The position numbers were made by a program, and so were the translations under genes. A stretch of DNA of 64,000 nucleotides from Bin5 sp965208965. Lineage in GTDB: Bacteria; Chloroflexota; Anaerolineae; Caldilineales; Caldilineaceae. Below the pieces are notes generated by a model. That model was not told the origin of the DNA. It worked only from the letters and a program-made list of their open reading frames with translations, and did no database searches. The stretch spans positions 3,162,001-3,226,000 of the forward strand of contig OZ242384.1 of the NCBI GenBank assembly GCA_965208965.1, in the 5' to 3' direction. Each line of letters opens with the position of its first letter. Position 1 is the stretch's first letter. Below, piece by piece: positions 26,963-35,835 of the stretch.

Positions 26963-26992
26963 TGCCTGCGGATCATCCGCAGGCAGGCTTTT
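26963..26992 (+). terminator. Rho-independent terminator of pnp
   Basis: GCCTGCGG and CCGCAGGC (26964-26971 with 26977-26984) around ATCAT, extended by a T-A pair, followed by GGCTTTTCC. It lies about 100 bases after the pnp stop and inside the longest open frame of lepB, which argues that lepB starts downstream of it. Confidence 0.7.
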
Positions 26993-27093
26993 CCCCTGCT
27001 GAACCGTCGAGTCGGCACGGTCCTGGGAGGATTCTGGCGTCCACCGGTTCCGGCGATCCAGCGGTTGGCCGTTCTGTCCCCGATTCGCAAAAT

Positions 27094-27672
27094 ATGACCA
27101 CCGCTGCTGCTATCGTTTCTACACTCAAGGAAGTCTTTCAGATCGTTCTCCCTGCCATCTTCCTGGCAGCGCTTATTCATCTCTTTCTGGCACAAGCAAC
27201 GATAGTGCGCGGGCAGAGTATGCAGCCGAACCTTCGACCGGAGGAGAGGCTGATTATGGAGAAGCTGAGTTACCATTTTCAGGCCCCCCGACACAACGAA
27301 ATTGTCGTACTGGATATGCCGGAGTCGCAGGCGCTGATAATCAAGCGCGTCGTAGGAGTCCCGGGAGAAACAGTTGAGATTCATCAGGGTCGCCTCCTAG
27401 TCGACGGTCGTGAAGCGGTCCCAACAGTGGTTGTCAAGGAAGACTTACAGGCTCTCACGGACGGGGAAGGTGGTCGGCCGGCCCCAAGCTTCGGGGACTT
27501 CCGCTCCGACTACGGCCCCGTCACGCTGGCAGAGGACGTATTCTTTGTTCTGGGCGACAACCGTGACAATAGCAACGACAGCCGCACTTTTGGTCCGGTT
27601 CACCGCGACTACATCAGGGGTCGTATCTGGGTTCGTTACTGGCCGTTGACGAGATTTACCATTTTCAGATAG
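27094..27672 (+). CDS. lepB: Signal peptidase I
   Basis: A 192-residue membrane-anchored serine-lysine protease that removes Sec signal peptides. One N-terminal helix (VLPAIFLAALIHLFLA) is followed by box B with catalytic Ser in RGQSMQPNLRPEE, box D with catalytic Lys in ALIIKRVVGVPGE, and box E in FFVLGDNRDNSNDSRTFGPV. ATG 27094 is preferred: the frame is open back to 26911, but that part contains the pnp terminator and has no family similarity. If the longer form were real, it would have a 61-residue cytoplasmic extension. Confidence 0.93.
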   Translation: MTTAAAIVSTLKEVFQIVLPAIFLAALIHLFLAQATIVRGQSMQPNLRPEERLIMEKLSYHFQAPRHNEIVVLDMPESQALIIKRVVGVPGETVEIHQGRLLVDGREAVPTVVVKEDLQALTDGEGGRPAPSFGDFRSDYGPVTLAEDVFFVLGDNRDNSNDSRTFGPVHRDYIRGRIWVRYWPLTRFTIFR

Positions 27673-27757
27673 TCTGGATTGCAATCTGCTTGAGGCGCCG
27701 CCCGCGCAGAAGTTTACAGCGGCATGAGGCTTGCGCCTTTCTGCCTCTCTTAAGTCT

Positions 27758-29563
27758 ATGAATACAAAGAAGTGGAGTACGACCACCAAAATAGTGGTTT
27801 CATCGCTCCTCGGCCTCCTGGCCCTGCTGCTCCTTTACGCGTTCCGGGTGATGATCCAGCCGACGATCATCGCCCTCCTGCTAACTTTTGTCCTCTATCA
27901 GCCGGTGAGTTGGGTGCAGCAGCGCACCGGCTGGAGCCGGGCCACCTCGATCGTTGCCGTCTATCTACTGGTGATCCTCATTCTGATCATTGGGCCGATT
28001 ATTTTCGTACCCCGCGTGGTCTCATCGGTTGAATCTCTACTCGTTCTGCTCGAGACCATGGTCACCGACCTGCAGTCGGCCGCTACCGGACCCCTCCTGC
28101 CCATCTTCGGATACAGCCTCGACATCAACGACATTCTGCAACAGTTGGGCACGGTTATTCAGAATGTACTTTCGCAGGCCGGTACCGGTGTCCTCGGCCT
28201 TGCAGCCACCTTTACAACCGGAGTTCTTACCACCATCTATGTGCTTGTGCTGGGATTTTGGTTGCTCAAGGACATAATCAAGTTACAGCGCATGGTGATG
28301 AACGCTCTGCCGCCGGAATATCGGGATGATGTCCAGCGCATGACCCAGGAATTGGGCGAAATCTGGATGGCATTTCTGCGCGGGCAGCTGGTTTTGGGCC
28401 TAGTGGTTGGGTTCATGACCTGGATCATCATGTCGATCGTCGGTTTGCCCAATGCAGCAGCCTTGGCTTTGCTCGCCGGCATTCTCGAATTCCTGCCCAC
28501 AGTGGGTCCTGGAATCAGCGGCGCTATCGGTACTCTCGTGGCGCTCTTGCAAGGTCCGACCTGGCTCCCGATAGGCAATGTCCCTTTCGCCATTATCGTC
28601 CTGATCCTGTACGTCATCATTACCCAGGTCGAAAGCGTTTATCTGATTCCCCGCCTCGTCGGGCGCCGCGTGCGCCTCCATCCCGCCGTCACCTTTACCG
28701 GCATTATCAGCGCCGCTCTCGTCTTCGGAGTCCTGGGGGTGCTTCTGATCACGCCGACAATTGCCAGTGTGCGCGCCCTCTTGGGATATGTCTTCCGTAA
28801 ACTGCGAGATCTTGAGCCATTTGAGTCTCAACAACAGCAGAACGAGATTCAGATTCCCGGGCTGATCGGCGGCCACTGGATCGAAGGAATCGTTTTTGAT
28901 CTCGATGGCACTCTGACCCACCTTGATTGGTCCTTGGCAACTGAACTGGCCCAGCGCTTTGCTCGGTTCGATCAGATCTGGCCCCGGGACAGGCGTGAGC
29001 AATTTTTCCGTCGCTTTATGGCATGGATGGAAGGGCCTTCCCTGGCAGTCATCAGCCTGCTCACATGGCTCAGGCTGCACGAAGACGCGCGCCGGCTTAC
29101 GCGCCGTATGCAACGCGTGAGGGGCTTCCCCCCCAGTGAAGCTCAGACTCTTCGCGATGGCGTGCCCGAGTTGCTCTTGGAGTTGCGGCAGCAATACAAG
29201 GTGGCGCTGATTTCGAATCGTTCGCGAAACGAGCTGGACTCCTTCTTCCAGCACGCCGAACTGCCCGACGACCTGTTTGACGCCATCGTCACCAGAGACG
29301 ACCTGCGCAAGCCCTCCCCTAACAGCGAAGGACTGTTGAAGGTGTTGGAGATTCTCAATCTTCCCGCAGACGCATGTCTGGTCGTTGGTGATACGGAACT
29401 CCAACTGCGCGTCGGGGAGGCGGTCGGCGCGGTTCAGGTTGGTCTCCGGTGCGGCATGGGCGCGACGCAGAACTTCAGCAACGCAGACCTGATCCTGGAG
29501 ACGCCGACAGACCTGATTGGCTACCTGAATCGTCCGCAAGTGATGGAGAGGCTGTGGTCTTGA
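27758..29563 (+). CDS. AI-2E family transporter fused to a HAD-superfamily hydrolase
   Basis: A 601-residue protein in two parts. Residues 1-350 form an AI-2E/PerM-type exporter with about eight membrane helices; visible marks are LALLAGILEFLPTVGPGISG, VESVYLIPRLVGRRVRLHP and GVLGVLLITPTIAS. From about residue 375 a complete HAD phosphatase domain follows: nucleophile motif GIVFDLDGTLT, motif II VALISNRS, Lys in DDLRKPSPNSEG and the Asp/Asp motif LVVGDTELQLRVGEAVG. Both parts are in one uninterrupted frame. ATG 27758 is used; TTG 27731 is an alternative. Known AI-2E proteins usually lack any HAD domain. Function is open. Confidence 0.85.
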   Translation: MNTKKWSTTTKIVVSSLLGLLALLLLYAFRVMIQPTIIALLLTFVLYQPVSWVQQRTGWSRATSIVAVYLLVILILIIGPIIFVPRVVSSVESLLVLLETMVTDLQSAATGPLLPIFGYSLDINDILQQLGTVIQNVLSQAGTGVLGLAATFTTGVLTTIYVLVLGFWLLKDIIKLQRMVMNALPPEYRDDVQRMTQELGEIWMAFLRGQLVLGLVVGFMTWIIMSIVGLPNAAALALLAGILEFLPTVGPGISGAIGTLVALLQGPTWLPIGNVPFAIIVLILYVIITQVESVYLIPRLVGRRVRLHPAVTFTGIISAALVFGVLGVLLITPTIASVRALLGYVFRKLRDLEPFESQQQQNEIQIPGLIGGHWIEGIVFDLDGTLTHLDWSLATELAQRFARFDQIWPRDRREQFFRRFMAWMEGPSLAVISLLTWLRLHEDARRLTRRMQRVRGFPPSEAQTLRDGVPELLLELRQQYKVALISNRSRNELDSFFQHAELPDDLFDAIVTRDDLRKPSPNSEGLLKVLEILNLPADACLVVGDTELQLRVGEAVGAVQVGLRCGMGATQNFSNADLILETPTDLIGYLNRPQVMERLWS

Positions 29564-29934
29564 GACAAGGGCAGAGCCAACGGCTTGCCGCGCCTGACCT
29601 TGGTAGGCGATGGATGGCTTAAGCAAGGCATTCTTGTGACTATGAGTTTTGCCAGGACGGTCAGAACTGCCGGCTTTGGCAGGCGTTTCGCTTCCTCTCC
29701 TTTCCTCCGCAACAGTTCCTGTCAACAGTTGAACGAGGTCCCTCCGACGTTTTCCGGGCAATTCGATCCCTGACGTAGTTCCCTCTGAAAAAAGTCCCCA
29801 TCTCTTCGGTACTGTGTTGATAAAACTTATGCCGGTGTCCGAGTTTGGAAGTCTGCATTCGGAAACTCAAGTTACGAATCCCTTTACCAGTTCACTCTAT
29901 AACACACTTCAGGGCGCTAAAGTCTGGAGGAGAT
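29564..29934. other. Intergenic region before the DUF2165 gene
   Basis: About 370 bases. No convincing gene on either strand. A TATAAC at 29898-29903 may be a -10 box for the following gene, but no clear -35 can be matched. Confidence 0.35.
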
Positions 29935-30429
29935 ATGTTCACAAGATATTCGAAAATCGTCATAGTTTGGGCCATCGCTCTCCATGCTTCGCTTGTAGTA
30001 TTCAACAACCTTACAGACTATAACTCGAACTACTGGTTCGTAGTTCACGTTCTCAAAATGGACACAACCTTTCCCGACAATCTGGGAATGTGGCGAGCGA
30101 TAAACGCTTCGTCGGTGCACCATCTTCTCTACTGGGTCATAATTCTCGTTGAACTGGCGATAGCAGTACTCTGCTGGTGGGGAGGAGCCCGTCTTTTCCG
30201 GGCAAAAGGTGACGCCCTGAGCTTCAATCAGGCCAAAGGCATCGCCATCGCAGGCCTGACTCTGGGAACCGTCCTGTGGTTTACAGGGTTTGTCACCATC
30301 GGCGGGGAGTGGTTCCTGATGTGGCAATCGGATGTCTGGAACGGAAGTCAGTCAGCATTTCGTCTGATAGTCGTCTTCGGAATCGCGCTCCTTTTCCTCA
30401 CCCGGTCAGACGACGCTCTTGATGCCTGA
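29935..30429 (+). CDS. DUF2165 family small integral membrane protein
   Basis: A 164-residue membrane protein of unknown function with four hydrophobic helices. The family marks are FNNLTDYNSNYWFVVHVLKMD, TTFPDNLGMWRAI and GEWFLMWQS. The ATG 29935 follows TCTGGAGGAG at the ideal distance; an upstream in-frame ATG at 29845 lacks a ribosome site. It stands alone, between the AI-2E/HAD gene and the convergent comEC fragment. Confidence 0.85.
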   Translation: MFTRYSKIVIVWAIALHASLVVFNNLTDYNSNYWFVVHVLKMDTTFPDNLGMWRAINASSVHHLLYWVIILVELAIAVLCWWGGARLFRAKGDALSFNQAKGIAIAGLTLGTVLWFTGFVTIGGEWFLMWQSDVWNGSQSAFRLIVVFGIALLFLTRSDDALDA

Positions 30430-30495
30430 ACGCGCACTGAGACAGCCTGCATCGCGCCCGACACCACCGGCCAGGCATCACACCCCTGTTCTACT

Positions 30496-31425
30496 TCAAT
30501 TCCGATCTGTTCCGAGACTTTCTGACCCGCCTCTCCGTCCCAGCAGGTAGGCGCCAGTTCCCTCTTCCGTCTCGACCCACATCAGCTTCCCGTCGCTCCG
30601 GACATGGACGCGCCCCTCCAGGTCATTTCTCAGAACCAGCCGCCCGTCCAGTATCTCCAGCACCTCGGGGTCCGGGTGCCCATAGCGGTTCTCAGCACCG
30701 ACCTGGATCACTGCTACGCTTGGGCCGACCGCCTCGACAAACGCAGCGCTGCTGCTGTGCTCGCTGCCGTGATGTCCTACCTTGAGCACGTGCGATTCGA
30801 GCGATTGGCCCCCTTGCAGCAACAGCTTTTCACTGGGTTGCCCCGCATCGCCGGTGAGGAGCGCTGTGAATTCGCCGTAAACCAGCTTCAGAACCAGCGA
30901 CCGCTCGTTCTTGTCATTCTCATCGAAATCTTTCATTTTCACTTCGGGTGGCGGCCAAAGCGCCCACAACGCAACGCCGTCACCGAGATCCAGCCAACTT
31001 CCCTGCTGAAGCCCTTCCACCGGCACGTCTGCTGCGCTGAGGGCCGACAGCCAGATCTCTGAGTCCTCGTGGCCGCGCGTATTCTCGCTGATAATCGCGC
31101 TACCGATCCTGAATCGTTCAGGCAGGTCCGTCTGGGCGCCCAGATGATCCCAGTCGGGGTGGGTTACGACCACGTAGTCGATCCGTCTGTCCCAAAAGGG
31201 CATTACCGCGCCCAATTCGGCATAGAGTTGCTGGCTGTCATCACCGCCGTCGATCAAAACCTGACGCCCGCTGGGAGTTTGGATAAAGATTCCGTCCCCT
31301 TGCCCTACGTCCAGGAAATGTACATGGAGCTGGCCGTCCGGCTGAGTCAAAGCGAACGACCACACCAGCCCCGCGACTGCAAGAGAGACGCCAACTGCCC
31401 AGTTCGCCTTCCTGAGGAATACCAA
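30496..31425 (-). CDS. comEC: ComEC C-terminal fragment: metallo-beta-lactamase-like domain (split gene)
   Basis: A 309-residue frame matching the C-terminal part of ComEC/Rec2, the DNA-uptake channel. It begins with a last membrane helix (VGVSLAVAGLVWSFAL), then the signature VHFLDVGQGDGIFIQTPSG, the metal motif VVVTHPDWDHLGA, ALLTGDAG and LKVGHHGSEHSS. The TTG at 31425 is the only nearby start; ComEC-like sequence runs on upstream without a start to about 31500, then ends. The missing N-terminal half lies at 49829-51283 on the same strand, so an intervening segment of about 18.4 kb splits the gene. Confidence 0.85.
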   Translation of the reverse strand: MVFLRKANWAVGVSLAVAGLVWSFALTQPDGQLHVHFLDVGQGDGIFIQTPSGRQVLIDGGDDSQQLYAELGAVMPFWDRRIDYVVVTHPDWDHLGAQTDLPERFRIGSAIISENTRGHEDSEIWLSALSAADVPVEGLQQGSWLDLGDGVALWALWPPPEVKMKDFDENDKNERSLVLKLVYGEFTALLTGDAGQPSEKLLLQGGQSLESHVLKVGHHGSEHSSSAAFVEAVGPSVAVIQVGAENRYGHPDPEVLEILDGRLVLRNDLEGRVHVRSDGKLMWVETEEGTGAYLLGRRGGSESLGTDRN

Positions 31426-31519
31426 CCCTATGCGAGTCGATGCTTCCCGGTGAGGCAGAGCGGAAAACCGGATGGCCCTTCTCCAAATCCGTAGGAGAGA
31501 ACTCGATGTTGCGATATGT

Positions 31520-31918
31520 ATGGGCTGCTATCTGCATTATGTTCTGGCTGATGAGCTGGCCTGGTGGCTCCGTATTTTTCTAATGCTCATGCTCCTATTT
31601 TTAACGTCGACACTCCTAGCCTATGTGATCTATCTGCTTACCGTCTTGATTGTCGAAATACGCGTCAAGCTAGAACACCTCTCCCAAGAGCGCGAGCGAA
31701 CTCTCGAGACCAGATTAACCCGCCGCAAAACAGCGGCAGAATTGAATGAAGCTCTCGCCAAAGCGCAATGTGCAAAACGAGATGCCGAATTCACCTATAT
31801 CACCGCACGACAAGATGAAGCAGTATTCATTAGAGACGATAACAGAAATGCAGTATGGCAGCCATTGCACCTTATTGCTCATCGCCAATTAGGTTCAGTA
31901 ATTGTGAGTACTTCATAG
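31520..31918 (+). CDS. Small membrane protein with coiled coil at the left edge of the inserted block
   Basis: A hypothetical protein. The frame is open from 31472, but sequence before about 31510 belongs to comEC on the other strand. ATG 31520 gives 132 residues: a hydrophobic helix pair (LRIFLMLMLLFLTSTLLAYVIYLLTVLIVEI) then a charged coiled coil (QERERTLETRLTRRKTAAE). A different reading is possible: a 25-residue hydrophobic peptide at 31506-31583, with good AGGAGA, ends in TAATG and couples to ATG 31583 of this frame. I recognise no family. Confidence 0.4.
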   Translation: MGCYLHYVLADELAWWLRIFLMLMLLFLTSTLLAYVIYLLTVLIVEIRVKLEHLSQERERTLETRLTRRKTAAELNEALAKAQCAKRDAEFTYITARQDEAVFIRDDNRNAVWQPLHLIAHRQLGSVIVSTS

Positions 31919-32100
31919 CTATATAGCAAAAACGTAAGTAATTGCAACACTTTTAGAGTTTGTGCGCTCAGTTACACTGGTGTTCATGCAGGAACTATGA
32001 ACCACAGATAGAATGGTTGATGGATGCAACAAGCCCTCCTCGTTCATTTTTAGTATAATAGCCGGGTAAATTGAGCCAGCATTTCGGCAGGAGAACAGGT

Positions 32101-34323
32101 ATGATCACAAAAGACGGAATAACAACCTTCGCCACAAGACCCGGCCTGGAGATCGACCCGGAGTTACGCTTATCGCTCACCTGGGTTATTGCCGTGCTGG
32201 TCTGCGTGGGGTCAGCTGTGACGTTCATGGGTGAACTGCTGGTTGAGCCGGTACAACGGTTGTCCCAAATACCCTTGGTATGTTTTGGCCTGGCTATGCT
32301 TATCTGGTGGCTGGATCGGTTGGGTGGGACTAGGCTCAGCCGCTGGTTTACCCTCATCGGTCTGAGCATCCTCATCAACCTGGCATTCATCCGATTTAAA
32401 ATATCCGACCTCTACCTATTGATGATCTTGTTGCCCCTTTTGGCGCTGGCGCTCATGACCTGGACTGCGGCGCTGCTCACGGCTTTACTGGAAACTATAG
32501 GGCTGCTATTCCTGTGGCCAACCATTGGGATAGACCCCATCTCCCTTGTTCTGACAATCGGGCTGATCTGGACGGTACTCGGCCTGCTGTTGGCCATCAT
32601 CGGCCCCCAGGTTCGGCGCAGCCAATGGTTATATGATCAGTTTCACCGAGCGCAGCTGCGATTAGATGAAACGCGGGATCAAAAAGTCCAGTTGGCCCAA
32701 ATGCAGGAGGATTTGAAATCGGCCTACCAGACCCAGGAACTGCTCAATCAGCGGTTGGTCGTCCTACGTCAGATTGCTGAGGAAGCTGATCAAGCCAAGG
32801 CCGCATTTGTGGCCAAGATCAGCCACGAATTTCGGACGCCGTTGAATATAATTCTGGGTCTGATTGACACGATGCTGGAGGTACCTGAAGCCTATGGGAA
32901 ATCGCTGCCACCCTTGCTCATGCAAGTTCTGGAGATCATACAGCGCAACAGCAATCACTTGGCCAGCATGATCAGCGATGTCCTGGATCTCAGCCAGGCC
33001 GATGCAGGCCGGCTGAGACTGCATCGGGAATGGGCCGATTTGGCTGACGATATAAGAAATGCGGTGGTGATGGTGGTGCGTCCGCTGATTGAAAGGAAAG
33101 CACTCACTTTGCAGGTCAGCATTGATGACGATTTCCCCCAAGTTTACTGCGACAGAACCCGTATCCGACAGGTGGTTCTCAACCTGGTGAGCAATGCGGC
33201 CCGCTATACGGAGACTGGCGGCATTATCGTCAAGGCAACGCGCCAGGGCAGTGACATTCTTATCAGCGTAACGGATACGGGTCCCGGTATCGCCCCGCAA
33301 GAGCTGGACAGAATCTTTGAACCGTTTGCGCAGGCGGACCAAACGCGACCTGCTCAAGGCGGCAGTGGACTCGGCCTCAGCGTCAGCCAACAATTCATCG
33401 AACGTCATCAGGGTCGGATATGGGCCGAAAGTAAATTAGGCTTCGGCAGCACCTTCTCATTCACCCTGCCCATCGCCCCGCCGCTGCCGGCCGGGGGCAC
33501 GTCGGCCCCTGGCTTTGCCGAAGACTGGGTTTGGCATGAACGCACCACCTGGCCTCAATTGCCCGAAATGCCGCGCAAACAACGGATAATGGTTTGTGAT
33601 GAAAGTGGCGATTTGGCCCCCCTGCTCAGCCGCCATACCGATGAGATTCAGTTTACCGAGAGCCGTGATCTACCTGGCGCTCTCGAAGCGTTGCAAACCC
33701 ATCCGACCCATATGCTGATCCTCAATGCAACCGCTCCCCAACATTTGATCCTATTAATGGAAGAGGCCCGGCAAGCCATACCTGATATGCCCATTGTTGG
33801 GTGTGCCTTTCCGCCGAAAATCAATTATGCCTTAGAGGCCGGGGCTGTCGACTATTTGATCAAGCCGATCAGACAGCCGGATTTAGCCAAGGCCTTGAAT
33901 ACGCTTGACAAGCCGGTGAAGCGCATTCTGCTGGTGGACGACAATCCGGATATTCGCCAACTCTATACCCAGATGCTCTCTATCATTGACCCTGCGTTGG
34001 AGATTACCCCCACCGCCAGCGGGGCGGAAGCGTTGGCCGAGCTACACCATCGGGTCCGGGGCAGTGAGGCTCCAGATTTGGTCCTACTGGACATTCTTCT
34101 GCCCGATATGCCCGGTTGGCAGGTTTTGGCGGAAAAGAATCAAGACGCGGCGACTCGTGACATTCCGGTGATCGCAATCTCCGGCGAAGAGCTTGTGGCC
34201 TGGCCAACACGCAGTAGCGTACTGTTGGCAACGATGGGAGCGGGGGTACCGATTAACAAGCTGCTGCCCTGTTCCCGCCGGCTTGCGGCGCTGTTAATGA
34301 AGGCAGATGGGGAATTTGAGTGA
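32101..34323 (+). CDS. Hybrid sensor histidine kinase with two receiver domains
   Basis: A 740-residue two-component protein. Residues 20-175 form six or seven membrane helices with no external domain. A short coiled coil (residues 180-230) leads to the HisKA domain with phospho-His in FVAKISHEFRTPLN, then the ATPase domain with VVLNLVSNAARYTETGG, DTGPGIAPQELDRIFEPF and GGSGLGLSVSQQ. A first receiver-like domain (residues 494-600) lacks the acceptor Asp and looks degenerate. The second (from about 607, KRILLVDDNPDIRQLY) has Asp in DLVLLDILLPDMPG. ATG 32101 follows CAGGAGA. It is convergent with the REC protein at 34564, its likely partner. Confidence 0.9.
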   Translation: MITKDGITTFATRPGLEIDPELRLSLTWVIAVLVCVGSAVTFMGELLVEPVQRLSQIPLVCFGLAMLIWWLDRLGGTRLSRWFTLIGLSILINLAFIRFKISDLYLLMILLPLLALALMTWTAALLTALLETIGLLFLWPTIGIDPISLVLTIGLIWTVLGLLLAIIGPQVRRSQWLYDQFHRAQLRLDETRDQKVQLAQMQEDLKSAYQTQELLNQRLVVLRQIAEEADQAKAAFVAKISHEFRTPLNIILGLIDTMLEVPEAYGKSLPPLLMQVLEIIQRNSNHLASMISDVLDLSQADAGRLRLHREWADLADDIRNAVVMVVRPLIERKALTLQVSIDDDFPQVYCDRTRIRQVVLNLVSNAARYTETGGIIVKATRQGSDILISVTDTGPGIAPQELDRIFEPFAQADQTRPAQGGSGLGLSVSQQFIERHQGRIWAESKLGFGSTFSFTLPIAPPLPAGGTSAPGFAEDWVWHERTTWPQLPEMPRKQRIMVCDESGDLAPLLSRHTDEIQFTESRDLPGALEALQTHPTHMLILNATAPQHLILLMEEARQAIPDMPIVGCAFPPKINYALEAGAVDYLIKPIRQPDLAKALNTLDKPVKRILLVDDNPDIRQLYTQMLSIIDPALEITPTASGAEALAELHHRVRGSEAPDLVLLDILLPDMPGWQVLAEKNQDAATRDIPVIAISGEELVAWPTRSSVLLATMGAGVPINKLLPCSRRLAALLMKADGEFE

Positions 34324-34490
34324 GTAAATATCACTCTACCCTCTGCAAAAGCGAACGCTAAAAGCTCCTCATCCGATGCCCCGAGCATATTTGCCTCAGG
34401 TACGCTGAGAACGTCTTTCCCTCGTTCACGAAGTCCCCGGATAGCGGCTTTTGACACATGCTCATCCGTATAACATCGAATTCTACTCAC
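34140..34490 (-). pseudogene. DUF5615 (PIN-like) toxin remnant, 3' end replaced by kinase sequence
   Basis: From GTG 34490 the frame reads RCYTDEHVSKAAIRGLRERGKDVLSVPEANMLG, then ASDEELLAFAFAEGRVIFTH: the first 55 residues of a DUF5615 protein, a PIN-like family encoded in toxin-antitoxin-style pairs. After FTH, where the family continues with an Asp and about 50 more residues, the frame runs into antisense of the histidine kinase 3' end. Family homology therefore stops near 34326 and the gene is truncated. A short upstream frame ending KLKKHGRE overlaps its start and may be the tail of the partner gene. Confidence 0.65.
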
Positions 34491-34563
34491 GGCCGTGTTT
34501 CTTCAGCTTCTCTCGTAATGGTGATGAAGATTGATGTAGCAACGCCTTTATTAATACTTCATC

Positions 34564-35835
34564 TCACCCCGCAACCCGACTATATGCTTCATCCAGCGCC
34601 TCGATAAACTCCCGCCGCCGCACCGGCTTTGGCAAAAAAAGCGACGCGCCCAGCGCCAAAGCCAGCTCTTCCCGGCGGATGACAGAGCAGACAATGATGG
34701 GAATGGCCCGGGTATCAGGATGCTCATGCAGATAGGCCAGCAGCTCCCAGCCATCCATACCGGGCAGGAGCACGTCCAGGATGATTAGGTTTGGTTTTGT
34801 GACGGCAATGGTTTCAAAAAGGCGTTCGCCATCGGCCAGATGGATGATCTGATAGGGGGTATTGGTGACAGAGATCCGGAAGAAGGTTACCAGATCAGCG
34901 TTATCATCCACCACAAGTACGGAAATGGGGTCACCGGCAGATGGCAGACTGAACCGAAAGACAATGGTTTCAGCGGCCCGCCGGATATTGAGCGTATCAC
35001 CTTGATCACCCAGAAGCTCTTGGATGAGGTCGCTGCTGGGCAGCGGGGCGCTGTCGGGTAGCGTATCGGAGACAATGGGGCCACCTGTCACGGTGAGGGT
35101 GATGATATCCCCTGCCATTTCAGCCAGCAGGACAATTTCGCCCGACGCCATGAGTTGCGCCAACTTCTCGATGGCGGTTAGTAATATTTGCCGCAGCGCC
35201 GAAGGCTGAATCACTGCGGTCAGATTTTCTGGGATGGGGTCAACCTTTAATTGAATATTGTGCTTGGCCGTTAGCACCTGGCCGACCTGCACCACCCTGG
35301 CGATGACGGCGGCCACCTCGCTCTTGGTCTCCTGCACGTTCTGCTGCAAGATGGCTAACTCTTGCTGCACCTGAGAACGCCACGGGTCGGTTTCAATGTT
35401 GCCGACATCTGTTGATGGTGTGCCAGCGACTGCTGGCGTATCTGTCCTCCTTTGGCCCCACAGCCATTGCGCCAAATTATGGATGGCTCGCTTCTGTTCG
35501 CGACGAATCTGGCGAATCGACAATTTCATGCGATCACTCGTTTCTTCTTGCGTCAGGCCTTGCCGATAGCGCAAATATAAGAGTTCGTATATTCGCTGAC
35601 TGTGTGCATAGGGTGCAACATCGGGGGCTGGTTTCAAAGCCTCAATGGCTCTGATGAGCGCAGACTGCATCGCCTTGACGCCCTGCTGCTGTGGCACCCC
35701 TAACACCTGCCACAATAGCACCGGTGGCTGGTAAACGGGGTCGTTGAGATGGGGTAATGCTTCGTATAAGGCCTGTTCGAGGACTTCAATCGTTTCCAAA
35801 TCTTGGTTTTTCGGTTCTGTCATTGTCTTCGCCAC
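34564..35835 (-). CDS. Response-regulator-like protein with sigma-70 region 4-type HTH, ATPase-like and receiver domains
   Basis: A 423-residue protein. Residues 75-125 look like a sigma region 4 helix-turn-helix (LLYLRYRQGLTQEETSDRMKLSIRQIRREQKRAI). A coiled coil follows, then at about 200-295 a HATPase-like fold with weak motifs (ALRQILLTAIEKLAQ). The C-terminus (from about residue 303) is a receiver domain, VLVVDDNADLVTFF with acceptor Asp in NLIILDVLLPGMDGW and Lys in LFLPKPVRRREF. Such HTH-first, REC-last proteins may act directly on DNA. Convergent to the hybrid kinase at 32101, which may phosphorylate it. Confidence 0.75.
   Translation of the reverse strand: MAKTMTEPKNQDLETIEVLEQALYEALPHLNDPVYQPPVLLWQVLGVPQQQGVKAMQSALIRAIEALKPAPDVAPYAHSQRIYELLYLRYRQGLTQEETSDRMKLSIRQIRREQKRAIHNLAQWLWGQRRTDTPAVAGTPSTDVGNIETDPWRSQVQQELAILQQNVQETKSEVAAVIARVVQVGQVLTAKHNIQLKVDPIPENLTAVIQPSALRQILLTAIEKLAQLMASGEIVLLAEMAGDIITLTVTGGPIVSDTLPDSAPLPSSDLIQELLGDQGDTLNIRRAAETIVFRFSLPSAGDPISVLVVDDNADLVTFFRISVTNTPYQIIHLADGERLFETIAVTKPNLIILDVLLPGMDGWELLAYLHEHPDTRAIPIIVCSVIRREELALALGASLFLPKPVRRREFIEALDEAYSRVAG

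Noticed and set aside
26911..27093. Extended N-terminus of signal peptidase I
   Set aside because: It overlaps the pnp terminator hairpin and has no signal peptidase similarity; the ATG at 27094 just before the membrane helix is better.
28400..29761. Long minus-strand open frame opposite the AI-2E/HAD gene
   Set aside because: The plus strand has clear conserved motifs in both domains; the antisense protein is compositionally odd and has no start context.
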